A DNA stretch of 36,128 nt, from the NCBI GenBank assembly GCA_002362135.1, contig DETO01000038.1, positions 653-36,780 on the forward strand, given 5' to 3'. The notes under the pieces are model-generated. The model worked only from the letters and a program-made list of their open reading frames with translations, was not told the DNA's origin and did not search any database. Origin of the DNA: Ruminococcus sp. UBA3286 (GTDB taxonomy: Bacteria; Bacillota; Clostridia; Oscillospirales; Ruminococcaceae). This document shows, piece after piece, positions 1 to 6,837 of the stretch (its first letter is position 1; every line of letters starts with the position of its first letter). The position numbers and the translations under genes were made by a program.

Positions 1-362
1 TCGTTAATACCCTGATATATTTCACCAGTACGATTTGCAGGTAAATACACATTAGATGCACTATGTCCATTAATTGAAACATAATTATCTGTGCCATATT
101 GGCTTGCTCTTCCACGAACATCCACATAAGCACTGTATATCATGCTGACATTTTTGACATAGATTGAGCTATCATTAAATTTCGGTCTACAATAATCATT
201 ACCTGCACTCCATTGGGTATCAGCTGTATTCGGGTTGTATGGTCTACCATATTGATCTGTGGGATTATCGTAATTTGTTGCTGAAGCAGAAATTACGATT
301 CCCATTGAAGCAACAGTTAAAACCGAAAGCAAAGCTGTTGCAATTTTGTTAAACATTTTCAT
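1..362 (-). CDS. Secreted protein of unknown function, 3' end missing
   Basis: The reading frame is open from an ATG at 362 to the window edge (about 120 residues, no stop reached). It begins MKMFNKIATALLSVLTV and has a classic signal peptide with a cleavage-like SASA around residue 28. The mature part is rich in Asn, Tyr, Ser and Gly (for example YGRPYNPNTADTQW) and has no motif I recognise. An AGGAAG ribosome site lies 7 nt before the ATG. The gene starts 20 bp after the stop of the solute-binding lipoprotein on the same strand, so the two are probably co-transcribed. It is likely an exported cell-surface or extracellular protein; its function is unknown. Confidence 0.7.
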   Translation of the reverse strand, partial: MKMFNKIATALLSVLTVASMGIVISASATNYDNPTDQYGRPYNPNTADTQWSAGNDYCRPKFNDSSIYVKNVSMIYSAYVDVRGRASQYGTDNYVSINGHSASNVYLPANRTGEIYQGIN

Positions 363-382
363 AGTATTACTTCCTTTCAATA

Positions 383-1792
383 TTACGCTTGTTCACTTAT
401 CCAGATAGACGCTCTGTTCTGAATAAGTGAAATACATTCATCGACTGATTTTTCTCCTGAAAAATATGCTGATACCTCGTCATAAACTATTTCGCTGATA
501 GCACCACTTATTGTCGTTCCCCAACGATTGACAGACTCGATATATCTGCGCATTTCCTTGATCTCCTTTTCGGTTGGGAATCTTGTTTCGATCTCAACAT
601 CCTTGCTTTCTCTTGTCTTGGGATAATACTCTTTATTTACAAGATTTTCCGCAATTTTATTGAAAGCATTTTTGTTAACGCATAAGCCCATTTCCGAAGA
701 ATAATAGCCATCAGAAGCTCCTGTGTCCTTAACATATGGTATAGTATTTTCGATCTGCCACTCTTCCGTAACAAATGTGCGTATAAATTCCCATGCAGCT
801 TTTTGCTTTTCGGGAGATATATTTGCACAAATAGAATAGCATAAGCCGGAGGAAGCTAAGTAAGCTCCGTTTCCGTCACTTGACGGATATCCTACGCAGG
901 TTATCCCATTATCCTGATCAAACATGGGTGCGTTCATTATACCCGTTGCCATAAACGATGAAAGCATACTTACAGAATCGTAATCGTATATTGACTTTTC
1001 ACCGGTCATCGCTTCAAATTGGTTGCAGAACTCCAGCATTTTTTTAAATTCAGGGGAATCATAATGAACCTGAGTATTTTCATAATCAACAAAGCTGTTA
1101 AGGTTACGGCTGAGAACAACGTTAAAAACACTTTCCTTATCCATCGCACCTGTTAATGTTGAACCGTCAGGCATAGCATTCCAATGTGCTTCAAATTCAT
1201 CGAACGTCCAGTTTTCCTTAGTTCCCACATATTGAGAATCGCCGTAAAGACCATTGACAGAATAAAAGGTGGGCATCGAATAAAGCTTTCCGCCTATTTC
1301 ATTTACATTCAGGATATGTTTATCAAGGGAATCTGTATTGACTTCGGGATCGTTTTCCATGAATGTATACAAGTCAGCGAAAGCTCCCTTATTTTGCAGT
1401 ATATCATAATAAACCTCATTTGCAAAGCTGACGTTGCATACTATGTCGATACTGCATTTATTTGTGATATCCTGCAATAGTTCAAGATCTCTTGAAGCAT
1501 AAAGTTCTGATGACTGCTCCTCAGTTTCGTTGACATATCGCTTGATTTCAACTCTGTAGCCATTATCAAGTGCATTGAATTCTTCAATGTCTTTTTCAAT
1601 AACACCTATATCGCCGCTGACAGCAAAGGTCAGAACGGTATCATCGCTATTTTTGTATTCATCAGAAACATTTTGTTCATCAGTCTGATTCTCCGATATT
1701 GAAGTATCGGACGTAATCGAACTGCATGAAACTATACTTGACGTAACCAATACAAGATACAGGAGAAATGGTAATTTTTTTATAGTTATCAA
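383..1792 (-). CDS. Extracellular solute-binding lipoprotein (ABC transporter family 1-like)
   Basis: This protein of about 465 residues has a lipoprotein signal: a KK-rich start, a hydrophobic stretch, then IVSC with the lipid-accepting Cys near residue 23. The mature protein has the features of family 1 sugar/oligosaccharide-binding proteins: a beta-strand with IGVIEKDIEEFNA, a central GKLYSMPTFYSVNGLYG segment, and a late KQKAAWEFIRTFV helix. It should bind a solute, possibly a glycan, outside the membrane. No permease or ATPase is nearby, so it either uses components encoded elsewhere or acts as a sensor. Start choice is uncertain. The TTG at 1792 abuts the GAAAGAGG ribosome site with no spacer, while an in-frame ATA at 1783 has 9-nt spacing and would give the usual M-K-K-L start. 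Confidence 0.85.
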   Translation of the reverse strand: MITIKKLPFLLYLVLVTSSIVSCSSITSDTSISENQTDEQNVSDEYKNSDDTVLTFAVSGDIGVIEKDIEEFNALDNGYRVEIKRYVNETEEQSSELYASRDLELLQDITNKCSIDIVCNVSFANEVYYDILQNKGAFADLYTFMENDPEVNTDSLDKHILNVNEIGGKLYSMPTFYSVNGLYGDSQYVGTKENWTFDEFEAHWNAMPDGSTLTGAMDKESVFNVVLSRNLNSFVDYENTQVHYDSPEFKKMLEFCNQFEAMTGEKSIYDYDSVSMLSSFMATGIMNAPMFDQDNGITCVGYPSSDGNGAYLASSGLCYSICANISPEKQKAAWEFIRTFVTEEWQIENTIPYVKDTGASDGYYSSEMGLCVNKNAFNKIAENLVNKEYYPKTRESKDVEIETRFPTEKEIKEMRRYIESVNRWGTTISGAISEIVYDEVSAYFSGEKSVDECISLIQNRASIWISEQA

Positions 1793-1874
1793 CCTCTTTC
1801 TTAAACTGAAAACATACTGATCTCAATAATTTTATTGAAATACTGATGTTGTTATTAATGTCATTTTTTATGTC

Positions 1875-1918
1875 AATACGATATTTATGTATTTCGTTAA
1901 ATCAAAAAATATCGTATT
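1875..1918. repeat. 12-bp perfect inverted repeat
   Basis: Arms AATACGATATTT (1875-1886) and AAATATCGTATT (1907-1918) are exact reverse complements separated by 20 nt. They could form an RNA hairpin between the two minus-strand genes or act as a paired protein-binding site. No T-run follows in the minus direction, so it is not a classic terminator. Confidence 0.6.
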
Positions 1919-1926
1919 AATCTACC

Positions 1927-1982
1927 CAACCGAAATAAAACTGACCACAATGCAAGTTAAACTGCATCTTTTATTTCGATTG
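1927..1982. repeat. Long hairpin with 10-bp perfect core and inner stem
   Basis: Arms CGAAATAAAA (1931-1940) and TTTTATTTCG (1969-1978) pair perfectly. The stem extends outward by CAA/TTG past one mismatch. The loop carries a second stem, ATGCA (1950-1954) with TGCAT (1963-1967). It lies about 40 nt after the stop of the small secreted protein gene and may stabilise or end that transcript. Confidence 0.55.
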
Positions 1983-2020
1983 AATAAATTATTAAAAGTA
2001 ATACTGCACAAATGCAACGA

Positions 2021-2494
2021 TCAAGGTATCCAAACCGAATTAGATGTTGCATTTACAGTCTGCTCGTCGGGGAACCAAAAGGCATCCTCTTTGGCATAGT
2101 TGTCCAATACCACCCGATAATAATAACCGCCTTTAACAGAAACAGAGTATTTTGCAAGTGTTTTTGCACTTATATCTTCATCGATCTGATTAGGGATCGT
2201 TTTCTCTGTTGTCCAATTATACTGATCTGAACTTCTCTGAATATTAATGTTCTTGAAACCGATTTTAGCCATAGTTTCAGTGCCGTACACTGATGCATTT
2301 ATGTATAAAGTTTTCGAACCTCCAGAGCATGAAAGTGTATATCTTGCAATCAGTCCCGCAGAATATACGCTGACACCATTTGGTGAAGATGAAGTGAGTG
2401 CCGGACTTTCCTCAACAGCATTTGCATAAATATTTGATGATATGGCTGACACCATTAATCCGGAAAGCAGAATTGAAATAACTTTGTTTTTCAT
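2021..2494 (-). CDS. Small secreted protein of unknown function
   Basis: A 157-residue protein with a clear signal peptide (MKNKVISILLSGLMVSAISS, cleavage near NIYA-NAVEE) and a mature domain of about 130 residues. The domain is predicted to be rich in beta strands, with runs such as LIARYTLSCSGGSKTLYINA and a late GGYYYRVVLDNYA motif. This pattern is common in small exported proteins of gut Ruminococci, but I cannot assign a function. An AGGAGG ribosome site sits at ideal spacing before the ATG. It lies downstream of the anti-sigma gene and has its own promoter candidate, so it may belong to the regulon of the neighbouring ECF sigma factor. Confidence 0.75.
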   Translation of the reverse strand: MKNKVISILLSGLMVSAISSNIYANAVEESPALTSSSPNGVSVYSAGLIARYTLSCSGGSKTLYINASVYGTETMAKIGFKNINIQRSSDQYNWTTEKTIPNQIDEDISAKTLAKYSVSVKGGYYYRVVLDNYAKEDAFWFPDEQTVNATSNSVWIP

Positions 2495-2582
2495 TTTTTC
2501 CTCCTAAAATGTATTCCCAACATTTCCCTGTCACTATGTAATGCCTGAATAGATGCCAAAAGTGCCATACAAAAACAAAAAT

Positions 2583-2611
2583 TGTATAAACGCACAAAAC
2601 CAGCATATCAA
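2583..2611 (-). promoter_or_regulatory. Candidate promoter of the small secreted protein gene
   Basis: On the minus strand TTGATA (2606-2611) and TATACA (2583-2588) are separated by 17 bp. They lie between the anti-sigma stop and the secreted protein start, giving a leader of roughly 85 nt. The -35 is near consensus and the -10 is weaker. Confidence 0.4.
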
Positions 2612-2622
2612 AAGCGTTTATT

Positions 2623-3411
2623 TTATGACATACTCTCTAATACTTTTTGACATTCATCATAATCTAAATATTCTGCAAAAATATAATAATCAATTCTACA
2701 ATCTATAAAATCGGCTGTAAACTGCTTATCTTCTTTGAGGATATACGTTGTACGCCCGTTCACCTGCTCTTCCGTAACGTTATATATGTCAGTTGGTACA
2801 CCCAACGGTGGTATCTCATCATTTGTTTTATAATTTGTAAAGTAAAAATTCAATTTGACATCGTTTTTCTTATAGAAGAAAATAATGTTATCGCTTACAT
2901 CATTAGACTCTTCATAAATATCATTCAAAACGAATCCATCAGGAATATATGACGGCGTATCAGGAAAAAAGCCATATTCAGCACATTTTGCTTTCATACC
3001 ATAGGGATCGCTTCCAGAAACTGTAATATCAGTATCGCCGGAATTATTTGCTGATATGGTGATTCCGCCTTTAGTAAGCTGATAAGTAGCTGAAAATATA
3101 TTCTGTCCAAAAGTTTTCAGCGACGCCGCATTAAGCCCAAGAATAACAAGAAGGCAAGCTGCCGCAGCCGAAATACGCTTTACGATTTTGATGTGACTCG
3201 ACTTGTTATTTTCAGAAATTTTGCGAAGCAATTCATTTTTAGACGATTCTATACTTTGATTAACAGCTTCATCTCCCATGCCGGTTAGATCAAAGATCAT
3301 GTTGTTAAGTTCGGTAATTCTTTCGACATCGCGCGCTTTTTTTGGCTTATTCATTTCTTGATCAAGTTCCTTGCAAAGGTCAGATATAATTTCTCTTCTA
3401 AGATTATTCAT
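2623..3411 (-). CDS. Membrane anti-sigma-factor-like protein with extracytoplasmic DUF4367-like domain
   Basis: A 262-residue single-pass membrane protein. Residues 1-79 are hydrophilic and probably cytoplasmic. One hydrophobic segment (AAAACLLVILGLNAA, about 82-96) crosses the membrane. The C-terminal half (from about 130: YGFFPDTPSYIPDGFVLNDI, then QVNGRTTYILKED) resembles DUF4367-type extracytoplasmic domains of Firmicute anti-sigma proteins. It follows the ECF sigma gene on the same strand, the usual layout for a sigma/anti-sigma pair. The longer ORF starts at 3429, but GGAGAG lies 6 nt before the ATG at 3411, which is the better start. The inferred role is to hold the sigma factor at the membrane until an outside signal arrives. 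Confidence 0.75.
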   Translation of the reverse strand: MNNLRREIISDLCKELDQEMNKPKKARDVERITELNNMIFDLTGMGDEAVNQSIESSKNELLRKISENNKSSHIKIVKRISAAAACLLVILGLNAASLKTFGQNIFSATYQLTKGGITISANNSGDTDITVSGSDPYGMKAKCAEYGFFPDTPSYIPDGFVLNDIYEESNDVSDNIIFFYKKNDVKLNFYFTNYKTNDEIPPLGVPTDIYNVTEEQVNGRTTYILKEDKQFTADFIDCRIDYYIFAEYLDYDECQKVLESMS

Positions 3412-3551
3412 ATTGATCTCTCCATTCATATTAGTGTCTTATTATGTACTAATTGCTTCATCATATACTAATGCCTTGAATCATATGAAATTCCCCGTTT
3501 CAAATTTCAACTTTGTATCAATGCACAAATTATGCTTCATTACTATACTGA

Positions 3552-4022
3552 TTATTTGCTAAGGTATACAATAACTTTTTCTCTTATTCTGTCCACACGC
3601 CTGTATAAAGTTTTCAGAGTAATATTCATTCGCTTTGCTATTTTCTTACGCTGTCCGTAATCAGCTTCAATATATTCAAGCAGCAAATCGGCGTCATCAT
3701 GATCGAGAATTTCATAAATTTCTTTGCGAAGCGAATTTTCAGGCGTTGTATCGCAAATCTCGTCGGCATATTTATCAATATCTTCTGTTATCATATTATT
3801 TTTACTTATGTATTTATTGCATATTCTTACTGCCGATTCATAAAGCCATGAACGCAGATATTCGGAAAACTCCAGCCTCGCACGCTTCTGAAATAACAGA
3901 AGAAATACATCCTGAGTACATTCTTCCGCAGCCTGAATATTGCGCAGGCGATTATAGCAGAATTTATACACATCGGTATAATATTTTTCGATTATAATCT
4001 CACAAGTTTCCTTATCTATCAA
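3552..4022 (-). CDS. ECF-type RNA polymerase sigma factor
   Basis: A 156-residue sigma-70 family protein containing only regions 2 and 4. Region 2 spans about residues 8-75, with YYTDVYKFCYNRLRN and the AAEECTQDVFLLLF segment. Region 4 spans about 100-150, with a helix-turn-helix KKIAKRMNITLKTLYRRVDRIREK. ECF factors direct RNA polymerase to a small regulon, often of envelope or secreted genes. The start is a TTG with GAGG 9 nt upstream; no in-frame ATG gives a full region 2. The next gene is the anti-sigma-like membrane protein. The leader is unusually long and carries a promoter and a terminator-like hairpin. Confidence 0.88.
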   Translation of the reverse strand: MIDKETCEIIIEKYYTDVYKFCYNRLRNIQAAEECTQDVFLLLFQKRARLEFSEYLRSWLYESAVRICNKYISKNNMITEDIDKYADEICDTTPENSLRKEIYEILDHDDADLLLEYIEADYGQRKKIAKRMNITLKTLYRRVDRIREKVIVYLSK

Positions 4023-4080
4023 TTGTATACGCCTCGCTATTATTACAGACTATGTTATGACCGCGCACTATATCTGCACA

Positions 4081-4117
4081 CAAAAACAAAAACTCTCTGC
4101 TTTGATACAAAGAGTTT
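4081..4117 (-). terminator. Terminator-like hairpin in the sigma factor leader
   Basis: On the minus strand AAACTCT and AGAGTTT (plus positions 4111-4117 and 4090-4096) form a 7-bp stem, followed by a T-rich tail (TTTTTGTTTTTG, partly within the stem). It sits about 60 nt before the sigma factor start and downstream of the leader promoter. It would therefore attenuate sigma expression or end a short leader RNA. Confidence 0.45.
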
Positions 4118-4243
4118 CTTTAAACTAAATAGCTGATTATTTACTCTTGTTATCGTTTGCAGTTTTAAGTGAAGCAATCAACATTTATAATGACTATTCA
4201 ATTTAATGAATGGTGATTCAAATTAATCTTTAGTTTTTTTATA

Positions 4244-4272
4244 ATTATATCATATTTCGACAAGATATTCAA
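4244..4272 (-). promoter_or_regulatory. Near-consensus promoter reading toward the sigma factor
   Basis: Minus-strand TTGAAT (4267-4272), a 17-bp spacer and a perfect TATAAT (4244-4249). Transcription would start near 4237, giving a leader of about 215 nt before the sigma gene TTG at 4022. Confidence 0.6.
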
Positions 4273-4346
4273 GAGTTTAAATAATATTTTTGCTGAAAAT
4301 ATGGGCTTTACCTGCAAAAAATAATATACGGAACGAAGATCGTCGT

Positions 4347-4383
4347 ATACTAATCCCCGACCAACCTGATCAGGAATTAGTAT
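4347..4383. repeat. Palindromic repeat, copy A (37 bp, internally deleted form)
   Basis: Ends ATACTAATC and AATTAGTAT form imperfect terminal inverted repeats. In opposite orientation the element aligns with copy B (5590-5653): the first 24 positions match at 21 and the last 13 at 12, with 27 internal bases of copy B missing. It lies next to the terminator of the efp operon. Confidence 0.6.
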
Positions 4384-4390
4384 CAATACA

Positions 4391-4419
4391 AAAAAGCCCC
4401 TTAAAATAAGGGGCTTTTT
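4391..4419. terminator. Bidirectional intrinsic terminator
   Basis: A 12-bp perfect stem (AAAAAGCCCCTT / AAGGGGCTTTTT) with a 5-nt AAAAT loop and T-runs in both directions. It lies 38 bp after the stop of the CD1247-type gene and should end the efp operon. Confidence 0.9.
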
Positions 4420-4456
4420 ATGATCGCTATAGGCAAAAACTACCGCTCTAGTATAA

Positions 4457-4933
4457 TTATTCCTCTTCCGCAGGAGTTTCAGCCGATTCAAAATCCTCAA
4501 TAACGAGATTATCGTAATCGAACTCAAGAAGCTCGTTGCAGTTAGGGCAATTGATCGAGCCTTCTTCGAGCATACCCTCGTCAATAAGGATCGAATCATG
4601 ACAAGAGGGACAAGTTATCTCATAAAGCTCGTCATCGTCTTCATCAAAATCATACTCTTCGTCTTCATCTTCGTCATTCCACTCGTCGCAGTCTTCGCAG
4701 TCAATGTCGTCATCTTCATAGATGTCGTCCTCAACCTGTCCAAGATCCTCGTCAAGAATATCGCAAAGTTCCGTAAGCTCATCGACCTGAGCCTGAAGAT
4801 CCTCAACGTAAACGACCAATTCGGACATAACATCTGCCATCTGGATCAGAGCCTTGCCCTCCTTAGTGGAATTATCAATTTCGAGACCGTCAAGCAGCCC
4901 CTTCAAATAAGACATTTTCTCGGTAAGCTTCAT
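4457..4933 (-). CDS. CD1247-type conserved protein with coiled-coil and zinc ribbon
   Basis: A 158-residue protein with three parts. Residues 1-60 are helical (MKLTEKMSYLKGLLDGLEID, then heptad-like VEDLQAQVDELTELCDIL). Residues 60-105 are a very acidic Asp/Glu stretch. The C-terminal zinc ribbon has two CxxC pairs (CPSC and CPNC, about 111-136). This architecture matches the Clostridial CD1247 N-terminal-domain family, often found beside efp. The molecular role is unknown; the zinc ribbon suggests nucleic-acid or protein binding. It follows efp by 66 bp with no promoter visible between, and is followed by a strong terminator, so it is probably the last gene of the efp transcript. Confidence 0.8.
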   Translation of the reverse strand: MKLTEKMSYLKGLLDGLEIDNSTKEGKALIQMADVMSELVVYVEDLQAQVDELTELCDILDEDLGQVEDDIYEDDDIDCEDCDEWNDEDEDEEYDFDEDDDELYEITCPSCHDSILIDEGMLEEGSINCPNCNELLEFDYDNLVIEDFESAETPAEEE

Positions 4934-4999
4934 AACAAGCTCCCCCTTTCATTTCAGCCGACTATGCTAAGCACAAGACGGCAATTTAAATTAAAGAAA

Positions 5000-5557
5000 T
5001 TATGCGCGGGACATATACTCGCCTGTACGAGTGTCAACCTGAATCTTCTCGCCTTCATCGATGAAGAGCGGAACTTTGATCTCTGCGCCTGTTTCAAGAA
5101 TAGCAGGCTTTGTAGCGTTTGTAGCAGTATCTCCCTTGAATCCGGGGTCAGTCTGTGTAACAACAAGTTCAACGAAGTTCGGAGGCTCAACACCGAAAAC
5201 ATTGCCCTTGTAGGAAAGGATCTTACAAATCATCTCTTCCTTTACAAACTTGAAGCTGTCGCCCAGTACAGAAGCGCTGATAGGCAGCTGTTCATATGTT
5301 TCCATATCCATGAAATAGTAAAGATCGCCGTCGTTGTAGCTGTACTGCATATCCTTTCTTTCAACGAAAGCCGTGGGGAATTTTGCAGTAGGGTTAAAAG
5401 AAGTTTCAACTACAGAACCTGTAATAACGTTCTTATACTTTGTTCTTACGAAAGCAGCGCCCTTTCCGGGTTTAACGTGCTGAAATTCAACGACCTGAAC
5501 AACCTGTCCGTCAAGTTCAAAAGTCACACCGTTTCTGAAATCACCTGCTGAAATCAT
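5000..5557 (-). CDS. efp: Translation elongation factor P
   Basis: The 185-residue product has the normal EF-P length and its three-domain beta-barrel pattern. EF-P binds between the P and E sites of the ribosome and relieves stalling at consecutive prolines. The N-terminal KOW-like domain holds the tip loop HVKPGKGAAF with Lys32 at the position that is post-translationally modified in many bacteria. The C-terminal domain shows the conserved GDTATNATKPAILETGAEI pattern and ends with DTRTGEYMSRA. The ATG has a GGAGG site with good spacing. The gene has its own promoter and a leader of about 160 nt with strong secondary structure. Confidence 0.98.
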   Translation of the reverse strand: MISAGDFRNGVTFELDGQVVQVVEFQHVKPGKGAAFVRTKYKNVITGSVVETSFNPTAKFPTAFVERKDMQYSYNDGDLYYFMDMETYEQLPISASVLGDSFKFVKEEMICKILSYKGNVFGVEPPNFVELVVTQTDPGFKGDTATNATKPAILETGAEIKVPLFIDEGEKIQVDTRTGEYMSRA

Positions 5558-5589
5558 TATAATTTACCTCCATTAATAATGCGATTTTT

Positions 5590-5653
5590 ATACTAATCCC
5601 TGACCCAAATGATAGCTGTCAAGATTTTCATCAGGTTGATTGGAGATTAGTAT
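5590..5653. repeat. Palindromic repeat, copy B (64 bp)
   Basis: Ends ATACTAATC (5590-5598) and GATTAGTAT (5645-5653) are perfect 9-bp terminal inverted repeats. It is related to copy A at 4347-4383 in the opposite orientation and lies inside the efp leader, 33 bp before the start codon. This looks like a small non-autonomous palindromic element. Confidence 0.65.
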
Positions 5654-5661
5654 TATATTCC

Positions 5662-5709
5662 GATCAGGACAAAGCCGAACAAACATCGGCAATTCACAAA
5701 GTCCTGATC
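5662..5709 (-). promoter_or_regulatory. Nested hairpin at the 5' end of the efp leader
   Basis: Perfect arms GATCAGGAC (5662-5670) and GTCCTGATC (5701-5709) enclose a second stem, GCCGA (5674-5678) with TCGGC (5686-5690). With the efp promoter just upstream, this structure would form within the first ten nucleotides of the transcript. It has no T-tail, so it is more likely a stability or regulatory element than a terminator. Confidence 0.55.
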
Positions 5710-5721
5710 AATTATAAGTAT

Positions 5722-5750
5722 ATTTTACCACATTTTTTTGATTTTGGCAA
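5722..5750 (-). promoter_or_regulatory. efp promoter
   Basis: Minus-strand TTGCCA (5745-5750), a 17-bp spacer and TAAAAT (5722-5727), placed between the pepP stop and efp. The expected transcription start is near 5715. Confidence 0.7.
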
Positions 5751-5766
5751 TACCTTAATTAATAAA

Positions 5767-6834
5767 TTACAAAGATATTATATTTTTTGCACTTTTCGTC
5801 ATATTTATACAGCCATTTTCGGTCAAAATGACAAAATCCTCTATGCGAACGCCAAATTTTCCCGCAATATAAATTCCCGGTTCGATAGTAACCACGGAAT
5901 TTGCATTAAGCGGATTTTTATAATTCGGAGACGCATTAGGCTTTTCATGTATCTCCATGCCGACTCCGTGACCAAGGGAATGCCCGAAATACTCGCCATA
6001 TCCTGCCTCTTCGATAACGCTTCTTGCAATATGATCGAGATGCTGACCGCTGATGCCTGCCTTTGCTGCGTTTATCGCGGCATTTTGGGCTTCGAGAACG
6101 ATATTATAGACCCTGCGCATTTCTTCGCTTGGTTCGCCGACGCAGACCGTGCGCGTCATATCGCTGTGATATCCGTTATAAACCGCGCCGAAATCCATCA
6201 GCACAAATTCACCGCGGCACACTTTCTTATTTGAAGGCACACCATGCGGCATGGAAGTATTACTTCCGGCAAGGGCTATCGTATCGAACGACATTGCCTC
6301 CGCGCCGTTTATCATCATCAGACGCTCCAGTTCAAGCGCTATCTCACGCTCCGTAACGCCCTCCCGAATAAAACCGAGTATGCCGTCAAAAGCCGCTTCT
6401 GCGATCTCCTGAGCCTTTTGTATGCATTCAAGCTCGGATTCGTCCTTTATCATTCTCATGGAATTTATACTGTTGCTGAGAACGTCTGTATCGATTATCT
6501 CGATATCCTTAAAGAGTCTTTTCAGCACATTCATCTGGCTTACCGTCATTCTCTGGGATTCTATCGCCATATTACGGACGCCGCGGCTGTGAAGAAGTTC
6601 CCCAAGCTGAGCATAAAGCTTTTTCTGTTCGATAACTTCCGCCGAACTTACCGATTCTCTCGCCTTTTCGATATAGCGGAAATCTATAAAAAGATACGCC
6701 TTGTCTCTAAAAGCAACGACCGTTCCGTCCGAAGATTTCATTCCCGTGAAATACCGCCGATTCACGTCCGAAGTTATCAGCGCGCATTCGATATTCTGCG
6801 GCAGACATTCAAAAAGTTTATCAAACTTAGTCAT
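5767..6834 (-). CDS. pepP: Xaa-Pro aminopeptidase family metallopeptidase (M24B)
   Basis: A 355-residue protein of the short Firmicute YqhT/PepP type, which removes N-terminal residues that precede proline. Residues 1-125 form the creatinase-like N-terminal domain; the rest is the pita-bread catalytic fold. All five metal ligands are visible: Asp in LMDFGAVYNGYHSD and a second Asp ending that motif, His in GHSLGHGVGMEIHE, Glu in VTIEPGIY and Glu in VRIEDFVIL. It starts 3 bp after aroQ ends, so the two are translationally linked. The product is cytoplasmic, with no signal peptide. Confidence 0.93.
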   Translation of the reverse strand: MTKFDKLFECLPQNIECALITSDVNRRYFTGMKSSDGTVVAFRDKAYLFIDFRYIEKARESVSSAEVIEQKKLYAQLGELLHSRGVRNMAIESQRMTVSQMNVLKRLFKDIEIIDTDVLSNSINSMRMIKDESELECIQKAQEIAEAAFDGILGFIREGVTEREIALELERLMMINGAEAMSFDTIALAGSNTSMPHGVPSNKKVCRGEFVLMDFGAVYNGYHSDMTRTVCVGEPSEEMRRVYNIVLEAQNAAINAAKAGISGQHLDHIARSVIEEAGYGEYFGHSLGHGVGMEIHEKPNASPNYKNPLNANSVVTIEPGIYIAGKFGVRIEDFVILTENGCINMTKSAKNIISL

Positions 6835-6837
6835 AAC

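Larger units (their letters stand above)
1793..2020. other. Gene-free gap with two tandem inverted repeats
   Basis: This 228-bp A+T-rich gap separates the small secreted protein gene from the lipoprotein gene, both on the minus strand. It contains two perfect inverted repeats (listed separately) and no convincing ORF. A TTGACA lies at 1870-1875 on the minus strand, but no good -10 follows at normal spacing. A weaker TTGCAT/TAATAA pair with 17-bp spacing starts inside the end of the upstream gene. Confidence 0.5.
4023..4456. other. Gene-free region upstream of the sigma factor
   Basis: This 434-bp A+T-rich region lies between the sigma gene and the end of the CD1247-type gene. From low to high coordinates it contains a terminator-like hairpin (4081-4117), a near-repeat of 12 bp (ATTCAATTTAAT / ATTCAAATTAAT, about 4196-4229), a consensus minus-strand promoter (4244-4272), palindromic repeat copy A (4347-4383) and a strong bidirectional terminator (4391-4419). 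The only long ORF here (4198-4599) runs through the terminator and has no protein-like character. Confidence 0.6.

Noticed and set aside
4198..4599. Minus-strand 133-residue open frame near the sigma leader
   Set aside because: It runs through a strong terminator and overlaps the C-terminus of the CD1247-type gene. The translation has no protein-like pattern.
4598..5551. Plus-strand 317-residue open frame antisense to efp and the CD1247-type gene
   Set aside because: It is the shadow of two well-supported genes. There is no ribosome site or recognisable fold.
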